DNA of 64,000 bases from assembly GCA_024305405.1 (NCBI GenBank), contig JAKNDB010000098.1, positions 1,329,501 through 1,393,500 on the forward strand, read 5' to 3'. Below, piece after piece: positions 25,501 to 36,400 of the stretch; the first letter of the stretch is position 1, and each line of letters opens with the position of its first letter. This DNA comes from Dirofilaria immitis (lineage: Eukaryota; Nematoda; Chromadorea; Rhabditida; Onchocercidae). The position numbers were made by a program, and so were the translations under genes. The notes beneath the pieces were generated by a model, which saw nothing but the letters and a program-made list of their open reading frames with translations, had not been told where the DNA came from and did not search any database.

Positions 25501-26419
25501 TTATCGCATATTCATGGAAAAGATAAAATAATAGTTGTAAAAAAATGATATTTTAGGTCAGCATCTTATGCATTTCTTATTTCACATTTCGTTTAATTAA
25601 TTCATATGGAAACAAACATGAATAATAGTTTCTAAATTAATCGAATTGAAATATTATAGTATTTTATTAGAATTATGGAAATGATTGAATTTGTGACACA
25701 ACAATTTTTGTTATTTATAGTAAGAATAATGAACGATTTTAATTAAATCATTTAACGAAAAATTAATTATTTTTCATAGCATATGATATAACGAATATAT
25801 CATGTTATCATAAATGATTAAGATTTGATATTATCAGTATCAGCGATAAGTTAACAACTATACTGCACTTATTACTTCATCCTAAATTGAAATATTTACA
25901 AATGTTTGCAATTAGAGAAATAATCTCATCATATGTATCAGTTATTATCAATAACAAATAAAAGGATAGTGGTTTAAAAAAAAGAGAAACGATAAAATTT
26001 TACAATTTAAAAGAATTTTACATAACAGTAAACTATGCTTTCGTTGATTGAAAATAATTTTAAAATTCAATTAATTAATTAGTTGAAATTTAATTTTTTT
26101 CTTTGCCTTTATAAGAATTTATTCTTATAAAAACGAGTAATGTAGTATAGTGATCAAATTATATACAACAAATAATGATCATACAGACAAGTGATAAAAA
26201 TTTTAAATAAAAAAAAATGAGAAGAAAGTACCATAACGATTTCGAGCTTTTCTACCACGCCCCAAATTAGATCCATTCCACATTATTTATAATATATAAA
26301 GCAGATTAGATTGTTGTTTTCATCAAATTTTTCATTTGTAAATGTAAATTAACAATTATTTATTACTTTATTTTTCAGCCTTTTTATCAGTTTCAACCTT
26401 TTATCACTATGACAGAGAT

Positions 26420-27020
26420 TTAAAATGATGAGTGATGGTCGCTCCTATTTTCTTATCATTTCCAAATAAACTTTTGTATAGTCATTTTTGCTTATACAGT
26501 TTTTGCATGAAATAATTTTATTGCACATAAGAAATGATAAGGAATGGAATGATACAAAAGTATTAGTGTTTGTTATTATTTCGAAGTAAACATTTATGGA
26601 ATCATTTTTGCTTTATATGATGCTTTTTTTCACAAATTATTCTTATTAAATATTCAAAATGATAAGAGATAGAATGATAAGAGATGAAAATGATATGAAA
26701 AGTTCAGCTTTCCTATTATTATTTCTACTAAAATTTTTTTGCAACCATTTTTGTTTGCTTCGCGCACAAAATGCTTTTACTAAATGCATGAATGATGAAA
26801 TATGAAATGATAAGAAATAAATTGATAAGAGACAAAACGATAAAGGATGAAATTGAAAAAATAACTATGCTATTATAAATTCATGAATTGATATTATTAA
26901 ATATATTTCTTCGTGATTTATTCTTATCAATCTTATTCAAAAGTTTCATGCAAATATTTTTGTCTAACATAAAACTTCTTTTGCACATAAATTATTCTTA
27001 CTAAGTATGCAAATTATTTT
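26420..27020 (+). repeat. Degenerate long-unit tandem repeat (about 120-160 bp)
   Basis: Four to five diverged units. Each has a CTATTATT-TTC part, a CATTTTTGCTT/CATTTTTGTTT part, a GCACA-AAAT part, and a run of GAAATGATAAGA/GAATGATAAGAG copies. The GATAAGA element recurs several times per unit, giving a nested structure. Confidence 0.65.
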
Positions 27021-28839
27021 GAGAAAAATTTTTTTAATACAAATAGAATAAATGATTCAATTTAAATTAATTAAGCATAAATATTAGTACGAAATTTTGC
27101 TATAGTAGCAAAGTTACATTTGCCAAATCAATTTAAATATTAAAAGTATGCATAAATTTATAATTAAATATACACCTGTCCAAGAAAAAAAAGTCATATT
27201 TTAATTTAACAAAATTAAATTAAAAGAAATTGCGATTTTATTACACTTAGAGATTAAAAATTAAATCAATTCATTCAACTAAACAGATTATTTGTCATGC
27301 AAATCTGAAGAAAAAAAAAATAGTAATTGCATTAGATTTAAAGAAATTTTAGATAATTAATTTAAATTCAAAATTAACTTTCAATTGCGCTCGAATTTTA
27401 AATTATGCTCGAATTTTAATGCACATCATTCAAACTTTGTAAATTTCTATTTTTATCGATTGAAATTTTAAAAATAATTTTATAATAAAATAATTCCTTT
27501 TCTTTCATTTCATTTCATCCCTTCATAATTGCCTTATTATATTTTTGATTTGCTTTTGATTACTAAAAAATGTTTTTACGCACTTATCATAATTTATAAG
27601 GGATTTATTATGCATATAATTTCAATCATATAAAAATAGAATAATCGACACAGCTCTTACTTTATTTGCTTTTCGTGAAATTTTTGAATAGTTGATTGAA
27701 TAAATCATTGAAAAAAATTTATAATTTATATTTAATTAAAAATTGAATTTAATGGAAAAAAATGTTTCCGTTAAAAATTCATCAATTATTTTAGATAGAA
27801 TTAAATTTGGTAGATTCTATAACTTAATACTTCGGTAAATTTCAGTATCTAAGTATTTTAAAATATTTTCTGGGCGATAATTTTAAAAGTTGAAAGAAAT
27901 TCTAACAAAAATCAATTTTAATATCAAGTAGGTCGATATTTGTACCTGAATAATTTGAAGGATGAATCATTTGATGAATCAGTTCCATAATATTAATATC
28001 GAGAGAGATATATTTAAAACAATGGATAAATTTGATTGATATCAGATAAGTTTGTTTAAAGTAGCAACGAAACTTTTTCTAATATCTATTATTTTACTTC
28101 GTTTATATTTTTAAACATTATTTATATATTAATTATCAATTCGTTTTTGCTTTTCAATTCAGTAAAATAATTAAAATTTGACAAAAACCGATTTATGCAT
28201 TATTTGATAAGAACAAAACTAACAGAGTTCAAGTTAATTATATGAGATCACAAAAAAACTTTCGTATTAATGATAATGATAATTTGCCCCTTTTTCCAGC
28301 CTTTTTCCACTTTCATCTAATTATTGTCGTTAGGAATTTACTGTTAAGCGTTGCCAATTCGAGAATGCGAGAGAAAAATTCTTGTAAAAATTCATATAGT
28401 AAAATAAAATTTTTAAATTTAAATTCATCGTTTACAATAAGTAAATGGCAAATATGTTATGCTTTTAAAAAATAAAAAATATTTTTGTGTAAATCATACA
28501 AAATTTTGAAAATTTTGTAAGCATCATATTTGTTTGTAAAATTGAATTAAAATAATCAAACAACGTATTGCTCGCTTATTATTGCATTAAATACATAATA
28601 AAAATAAATTTATAAATTCTAAACTTTAAATTTTTCTAATTAATAAATTAAGTTTACATTTAAATGGAAGCATTTGATTGTTTAATATTTGAAATTATAA
28701 ATTTTGCTTTTTCTTTTCATTTTTAATCTCTTTTATCATCTTCCACAAAACATTTCTTTCATATTTTCTCATCATATTTGCTTAATTTTTCACATCAATT
28801 TAAATGTTTGTCTGATTTGTTGATTCATCGCAATTTTCG

Positions 28840-29240
28840 AAAATTTAATGTTTTGGTGAGTTTTTTTTTTTGTAAAAAATTCAATGTTTTTGTGCATAAG
28901 TTCAGAAATTTTAACATTTTGATATTTTTCGAAAAATTTTAATAATTTTTTTGTTTTGGAAATTTAGCGCTTTTTATGTATATATTTCACAAAAAAAACA
29001 TATACATAATGTTTCAGCAGGTTCTATTTTTGAAAATTTTCTTTCGAAAAATTTTTGCAAGTTTTTCCGAAAACTCAGTGTTTCTTTGTGTGTTTCGAAA
29101 ACTTAATGTTTTAATAAATTGTTTTATAAGCATTTTCATCCAAATAAATTCCGGCAAGTTTTTTCGAAAATTAAATGTTTTGTGAGTCTTGAAAAGAAAA
29201 CAGTGTGAAATTGGAAATTCAAACTTTTTGTACATAAGTT
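28840..29240 (+). repeat. Degenerate ~50-bp repeat with TTCGAAAA-TTAATGTTTT core
   Basis: Repeated elements TTTTCGAAAATTTAATGTTTT, AAATTCAATGTTTTTGTG and CATAAGTT recur six to eight times. The repeat explains the open frames seen on both strands here (28976-29185 and 29014-29289), which are not genes. Confidence 0.6.
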
Positions 29241-29261
29241 TTGAAAATTCAATGTCCTTGC

Positions 29262-29497
29262 TTTTGTGAATTACTATGTAAGTAATCAATTACTATGTAA
29301 GTGATACAATTATTTATTTACATTATAGCATAATTCTCCGGAAGCAATATTTCCATTAAAGTCTGAAAATTTATTAATCAATTTTTTTTAAAATTCCGAC
29401 CGATGTCATCAAAACCGTATATACTTTTTAATTATCTAATACAAAATAACTATAATGTAAATAAATAATTGTATCACTTACATAGTAATTCACAAAA
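29262..29497. mobile_element. Foldback element with 48-bp terminal inverted repeats
   Basis: The right arm (29450-29497) is the reverse complement of the left arm (29262-29328) along its full 48 bases, except that the left arm carries an extra 19-base tandem duplication around AATTACTATGTAAG. The arms start TTTTGTGAATTACTATGTAA and enclose about 120 bases without an open frame. This fits a MITE-like or foldback element, or a recent inverted duplication. Target-site duplications are not clear. Confidence 0.7.
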
Positions 29498-30111
29498 TAT
29501 TTTTCTAAATTAAAGAACGCAAATAATTGACAAATCGGTGAATTGAAGAATTCCAATATTCAAATTTTCAGTGAAAAATATCATTATTCAAATTCTCCTA
29601 ACTACTGAAACAAACAAATGGAAATTTTGAAAATACAAAATTTCAAATTAATAAATTATATGCAAATTTTTGATTAATTCTATATTTTATTGAATAAATA
29701 AGTAATTTTTGATAATATTATTTTGCGCGGATTCAGTACATTTTATTTATTTACTTTACATATACAATTATATTCAATTATTACGAACAATAAAACATTT
29801 TTACATTTCTAAAGCAAATGTGCAAATATTTAATTAATCTTATTAGTCAATATAGTAATATACATAAATTTCAAATAACCATTATTGAAATTTATTTATC
29901 AAATAGTATAGTAAAAATAAAAAGAAGAAGGAAAAATTTGCATGAAAAAGATTATTTCCACAAAATGTTTTATTTATGAAATATTTATAAAAGAAATTAT
30001 ATTTACAAAAATAAATTTATTTAGAGAACAATTAATTATCTTTATTTTCTATTGTTTTGTATGAGGACAATATTAAATAATCTTCTTCTCATATTGGTTT
30101 ATATTATTTTG

Positions 30112-30114
<3 letters not shown>

Positions 30115-30153
<39 letters not shown>
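30115..30153. repeat. (CT)n microsatellite
   Basis: A near-perfect TC dinucleotide run of about 38 bases in the gene-poor region. Confidence 0.95.
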
Positions 30154-30155
<2 letters not shown>

Positions 30156-30887
30156 AATTATCAAGTTAGATATTTTCGATTGTTGTATTTTTTCATTTCC
30201 AATTGTTTTCTTTCTATTTTTATCGCTTTTTTTTGGAAAAAGAAAAATGAAAAGTTTTTATTATTTTTATTATAAAGAAAAGGAAATTGGAAGAGAAAGA
30301 AACAGTGAATGAGGTAAGGTAATTTTTAAAAAATTTTCAACTATTTGAAAAAGTTAGAATTTAATTGCATGTAGACAAGAAGTTTGAAAACCCAAACAAA
30401 GAAAATTTTTGAATTGAAAGAGATGTAAAAATAATGAAGCCAATTTGAAAAGGTCGTAGAAAGGATAATCTTTTTCCTTTTTTTTTTTTACTTTTCATCT
30501 TCCTAATTTGTAGGTCATCTAAGGAAATAAGATCTATTGCTGTTATTTGTTATTGTTATTGTTATCATCGTCTTTCTCTTATCATCAAACATTTACATTT
30601 GAAGAACAACAATTATTAGTAAATTTTTAGATATAACATTTCTTTACTCTGTAAAATTCTTTAAATATCTAACTACTATCCATATATCCAAGCAATTTCG
30701 AAAAATTATTTTCCCTCCATACAATTTTTTAAATTTACATTTTGATTCTACCGAATAATGATCATCATCCACCATTAACTTTTATTTCTTATTGTGTTAA
30801 AGCTTATCATTATCGTTAAGGAAATTCATTTCGATTTTTCTTTCATATATCTTCTGCATACTTAATTCTTTCTTAAAGAACACCAAC

Positions 30888-31070
30888 ATGATTCGATGGT
30901 TGTTGATACATTCTTAGTTGATGGAGTGATATGTCTGGTTTATTCCGTTAATGAGCGAGACTTTAGACTGTTACTGGATGATTTTTTTTCCAGACAACTT
31001 CTTAGAGGTACAAGCAGTGTTTAACCGGATGAAGTTGAACAATAATAGGCCTGTGATGATCATTAGATAA
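30888..31070 (+). pseudogene. Degenerate 18S rRNA fragment
   Basis: About 180 bases follow a conserved part of eukaryotic small-subunit (18S) rRNA in its 3' domain. Recognisable blocks in order are GATTCGATGG, TTCTTAGTTGATGGAGTGAT, TGTCTGGTTTATTCCG, GAGCGAGACT, CAACTTCTTAGAGG, and GTTGAACAATAATAGG followed by CTGTGATG and TTAGAT. In true 18S these read TTCTTAGTTGGTGGAG, GTCTGGTTTATTCCGATAACGAGCGAGAC, ACTTCTTAGAGGG and TTGAGCAATAACAGGTCTGTGATGCC, so order and spacing are kept while many G/C positions have become A/T. The flanking rRNA parts are not visible, so it is an isolated, non-functional fragment. It shows nothing like mitochondrial 12S. Confidence 0.8.
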
Positions 31071-31899
31071 TCAAGATATAGAAAGCGAACAAATTGATAA
31101 ATTTTTCCATTTCACATCTGTTAAAATTCTAATGTTTTACTTTTTAAACAAATAACTAATCTTTTCTTATTCAAAAACAAAAGGTAATTTTCTTAATTTT
31201 AGATAATAAAGTTCAAATGCAAATATTCATTTGAGTAAATTTATTTTTTTATTCATACTATTTCAACAATTTTTCTTCATTATTTTAGGCTTTAACGTTT
31301 AATTCAAACTATTTGCAAAGGTATCATTAATTAATTAATTGGTGTAATGTGACAAATTTAAAAAAATTCAATAATTTTTATGCAATTTTATTTGTTCATT
31401 ATTTATTTCTTAGCCAAATTTTATTTCTAGTTTACATAATTTTATGAAATCTGGACGGTACATAAATTTTTGTTCTTTTTTTATTGCAAATTTTCTTTTG
31501 TTATTTTATCAATGGATTCTAAAACGATCTTTTAACTTCGTTTACTTTATTTTGTTTAGTATTTGCCTTTACTATGCAAAGTAAGCAAGAAAATATAAGA
31601 ACTTATTTGTAGCTAAATTAAATAGTTAAATAAAAAAAATGATTTTTGCAATGATTCTAATAATTCTGAATTATTTAGAATAGAATCTCGATTTCCTGTA
31701 ACTGGATTCAAAAATGCTACATTTTATTAGAAATTTATTGCTAACATTTTTTTATTATCATTTTAAATTCCATTATGTAACGCATCATTCAATTTAAACT
31801 TATCATTTTTTTATATCTTTGATATTTAGAAAAAAATTGACAAAAAAATATCAATTAAAAGTTTCTAATGATGCCAACAAGGAATTGCAACAAAAATCA

Positions 31900-32015
31900 C
31901 AATTGTCATTATCATCTTAATATGATTATCGTTATTATAATGTTCTTAAGTCTGAATACGATTATCATAATTGCAATATCTTAAGTCTGAATAAAATTAT
32001 CGTTATCAGAACATA
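31900..32015 (+). repeat. Short degenerate tandem repeat
   Basis: Three diverged copies of a roughly 45-base unit with GATTATCGTTAT/GATTATCATAAT and CTTAAGTCTGAATA. Confidence 0.6.
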
Positions 32016-32559
32016 TTGAAAAAATATATCATAATTTCATATAAAATATTATTTGCGATAAGTATATAATCATTTCTATAAATAAATAGAAATAAACTTT
32101 GAAAAAAGATTAACAATAGATTGATTAATTTCGTAAACCTTCGTGTTGCTTCCAAAATTAAATTTGATAATTTAAAAAAAAAAAAATGTCACACAATGAT
32201 AACGGAAAAAGAAAGAAAAGGTGAGAAAAAGAAAAGAAGAATTGACAAAAGTGACACGATTAATACTATAATATAATACACTCTCGATTACTATTACTAT
32301 CATTTCACGATGATTACATCATTTTGATAAATTTTATTTCTACTAGTTTAACGGTTACATCAAATAGATGAATTTTGAAGGTTAATTTTGTTCATCAATG
32401 AAGACAATTTATGGTTAAATTCAATAGTAGAGAAGAGGTCATACAAACATTATTTATTAATCATGTGTAACAATGCAAATAGCTGCATACCATTAGATTC
32501 AATATCGCCGAAAATTGCATGTTGCATGTCTAATTAAAGTCTATATGTATCTTGACTGA

Positions 32560-32960
32560 AATAAACAACATTATTGATATATTCAGTAATGAGATAAACA
32601 GATCATCTTCATTTTTGAACTATTCCAAAGTTATATGGTCATTTGATGTTATCATGATATGACTGATATAAGTTTATTACAATTAAGTGTAATCAGTTAA
32701 TTAATAAGAAATTTTCAAATATCTATAGGTATGTTATTGAAGTAAATTCTATTATTTCATAGATTTAGCAATGATTAGATAAAATCACTAATAAATCAAC
32801 TTAATTTTTGATTTATTTTAGAGTTGTATAATTATTTTAATATCAGCGTAGTGAGATTATACATTAATTAATAAAGAATTCTTGGATATCTGTAATTATC
32901 CGACTAAAACAAACTTCACTATTTGACAGATTCAGCAATAAGCAGTGAACATATTATCAT
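32560..32960 (+). repeat. Degenerate long-unit tandem repeat (about 165-185 bp)
   Basis: Three strongly diverged units can be aligned by AAACAACATTATTGATATATT / AAATTCTATTATTTCATAGATT / AAACTTCACTATTTGACAGATT, followed by CAGCAATGA-like and GATAAA-like parts. Confidence 0.45.
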
Positions 32961-34194
32961 GATAATCAAATATGACCATATGAATCTAAGATAAGCCAGA
33001 GATCAATCAAAATTCAATTTCTTTTCACTTTTACTGATATAAACTTAAATTAATTTTTCAAATTTCAGTTCATTTTGCTGAATGCACTGAAATGATGAAA
33101 TAAAATGAAATAATCATAGAATAATCATTAAGAAAAAATGTTTATCATCATCGTCATGAAAAATTATCGTACAATTTGATTAGTTATATTTTCGTCGATC
33201 ATATTTGCTTGCTTAACAGTTACTTAGGTACTCATTAACTGTCGATTATCAAAAAATTCGTAATTTGCTGTTAAATCAAGTTTTAGTGATTAATAAAATT
33301 TTTCCTTTTAAATGAGAGCATTTTTTTTTGATTCATATATCAAAGATATGAATCTTCCTTTATCTTTCCAAAAAAGAAAAATGGATCTTATCTTTTCAAT
33401 TTGGATGTCGAGAAAATATCGTCAAAAAATGTGTATGTTTTTATTTTATTTTCTCTCCTCATAATTATTATTAAATTTAATTATTAGTTTTTGGAAATGT
33501 TATCTTTACTGTTTTATTGTCTGTTAATTTGTTATCGAAAAGTTAGAAAAATAAAATTTACTTCTATTTTCTCACAAAATTAGGATAAATTTAGAAAATT
33601 TAAATTTAAACAGTACAAAGATATTACGTGATAAACAATTTTAATCTGATCATTTTTATAAATGGCTAATTTCAAACAAAAAGAATGTGAGATTCAAAAA
33701 ATTTTTGAATGATTTAATTTTTTTAAATAAATTTTGAAATGAGGTACTGTTATTAAATATTTCGTTTTAGTATTTATGGACAAGATGATTTTGTGAGGTA
33801 TTCAAAAAGAAAAAAAAACTCTTCTATAATTCGTACATACAAACAGATAAGGTAGTAAACTGATAATGTTACCTACTATCTGCCACCGATGAGATCAATC
33901 AACACATCGAGAAACATTTATCAAATAAAAAAATTTAATTATACAGTATTCAAAAAATGTTAAGAAAGAGGATAACAAAAATTTTTGTTTACACGTACGT
34001 CGCAGTGGAGTTGTCATTGCGACGCAACAATCCATATATTTATTGTTCGTCATCGGATAGATTTTTATTTTTCGATTTGTTCCGGTATAACCTGTTCTTT
34101 CAGTTTTTTAAAAATTCTTGTACGCTGTATACACGTATAAATCAGCACAAAATGTCGACATTGACTTCAGGAATATTTGAAAGCTCTCTTACGT

Positions 34195-34471
34195 TTCCTA
34201 TCTGTTTATATCACCTTGATTATTATGTAGAAGAATTGTTTTAGGAAATTTCTTATCTCACCTTTCTATTCATATCACTCTACTTATTACGTAGAAAAGT
34301 TTTTGAGAATAGCTTACCTTTTTGTCTGTTTATATCATCTTAATTATTACATAGCCTTTCAGGATAGCTCGTTCTTCGTATTTATTGATCACTTTGATTA
34401 TTATGCAAGAAGGTTTTCGCATACCTATTTGTATCATTTTGATTATCACGTGAAGACGTTTTAGGAATAAT
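34195..34471 (+). repeat. Degenerate ~55-65-bp tandem repeat
   Basis: Five diverged copies of a unit with ATATCACCTTGATTATTATG, then TAGAAGA, then GTTTTAGGAAT/GTTTTTGAGAAT. Confidence 0.65.
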
Positions 34472-34766
34472 AAAAATATATCCACTAATTTATTCTAACG
34501 TTTAAATAATTATATAAAGCTTAGATAACAATTACACATATTTATTCGAAACTAATAATTTATTTAATTATTTTTATTTTATTTTTCACATTGTTTATTT
34601 ACGTTTTCTTCTTTCAGTAAATAAATCCTTTCGACTAGACTTTATTCACGTAAACGAACGATAAATAATCGTCGAATACTTTTTTCATATTAATGAATTA
34701 TTTTACTAAGAGAAAGTTGTATTTTTATTACAAAATTTAAACTATTGTACACGTTAAAATTACAAC

Positions 34767-34870
34767 TTGATGAAACGTGATGACAAGTGGTAAAATGTGA
34801 TAAGAAGTGATGAAGCGTGATAAGAAGTGATGAAACGTAATGGGAAGTGATGAAACGTGATGGAAAGTGG
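34767..34870 (+). repeat. 20-bp minisatellite (about 5 copies)
   Basis: Five tandem copies of a 20-base unit of the form AGTGATGAAACGTGATAAGA with one to five differences per copy. A minus-strand open frame (34690-34941) is produced by this repeat. Confidence 0.85.
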
Positions 34871-36059
34871 CAATTAATAATATATGTTTGTATAATGTTT
34901 GAAATCTGTTTTATTGAAATTTCTTCACTGAAATTTTTCACCCAAGAATTCTTTTCCTAAAACATTTGATTGATGCCTTTTCCAAACAGTCGTTTTATTT
35001 TTTTTTTTAATACAGAAAAAAAAAGATGGAACAGAGAATACACAAGTATTATTTGTCAAACTACTAAATTAACCTTTTTTTTCTTAAATCTTTAAGAAAT
35101 TCTTTTCAGCAAACTAAGAAATTCTCATATAAATTTGCATTCAATTTAAACAATAAAATAACATTTTAATTTATCCAATGCAAACTTTATTTATTATCTT
35201 AAATAAACTTAATTCACATTTGAATATCCAAAGGTATTCTAATTTTTTTATTTACTTATTTTATAAAAACATAAATTCAAAAATAATATAAAAATGGTAA
35301 AAATAAACATAAAATATTTTTTATACTTATATTTATAAACTCATCAATTTAAAAAATTCATCCATTTAAAAATGTCACATAAAAGTTTAAAAATTATAAA
35401 TTCGAAAATGATATGAAAATTTATATTCAATGCAGTAAATTTCTCATAAATTCTTATTATTAATATTATTAGCGTTAAAAGAGGAAAACGAAAAAAAGGC
35501 AAACATTTGTTAAGTAGAATCATTACTTAATGTGCGAAAAAAAAGTTTTTTCTTTAATTTAAATTAGATTATAAAATATCAAATTCAAGATTTTGCTTAA
35601 TAAAATTTATGATTGAAAAATTTGATGAATAAAAAAATCATCATCATTTTTTAATAATGATGATTTTTATGCAATAAATTTTCCTACTAAATTTATCATT
35701 ATCAAGTTTTTTTTTTATTATTCGCATTGCCTAAATTTTAACCTATTCATTTTCAAAGTATCATAATCATTTGTTATTTTTAAATGACCTAATACAATTA
35801 AAATAAAAAGAAAAAAAAGCGAAGAATAATTTATAGATTTATAAGGGTCATTATCCATTTAAGAACATATCACCATTTATCTTCATTTAATCGTTGAAAA
35901 AAAAAAAACAAATTGAAAAGAAATGACAAAGGTAAAAAGGAAAATAAATAGTTTAAAGCCTAAATAGATTCTTTCATTTTTGGCTGCTCTTTTTACCGGT
36001 TAATTTTCCAATGAATAAAACTGGAATTAAATTTCTCGAAGGAATATTTTTTTGATATT

Positions 36060-36400
36060 ATTCAAACTTTTCCATTGTACTATTTAGTCGCTGTGGAAAA
36101 TCATAATTTCCATTTATATATAATACGAGATTAATTTATGATTTCGTTAGCAATATTTTAGAGTTCATAATAAATTATTATTGATCGCAGAAAAATCAAG
36201 ATTTTATATAAAATAATTCATTTATAATATCTGATTTATTTACATAAGAGTAGATCATTTTATGATATGATTTGATTGGTGGCAAATAGTTCGTAAATAA
36301 ATTATCATAGATATCAGAAAAATCAAGATTTTGTCTAAAATAATTCATTGTTTACAACTGATTTATTTACATAATTGCAATTAATTTATAACTTTTGTAA
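36060..36400 (+). repeat. Degenerate ~127-bp direct repeat
   Basis: CAGAAAAATCAAGATTTT occurs at 36188 and 36315, each followed by AAAATAATTCATT, CTGATTTATTTACATAA and a TTTATGAT-like part. A weaker third copy lies upstream. Confidence 0.65.

Larger units (their letters stand above)
22353..30887. other. Gene-poor region, left part
   Basis: A+T-rich, stop-rich sequence. It holds several families of degenerate tandem repeats (25090-25500, 26420-27020, 28840-29240), a foldback element (29262-29497) and a CT microsatellite (30115-30153). A short minus-strand stretch at 26226-26290 has unusually balanced codons but no partner exons. I found no complete gene, tRNA or transposon coding sequence. 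Confidence 0.55.

Noticed and set aside
28976..29289. Overlapping open frames on both strands.
   Set aside because: They are generated by the degenerate TTCGAAAA repeat, which lacks stops in both directions.
34690..34941. Minus-strand frame of 83 codons.
   Set aside because: It is produced by the 20-bp minisatellite at 34767-34870.
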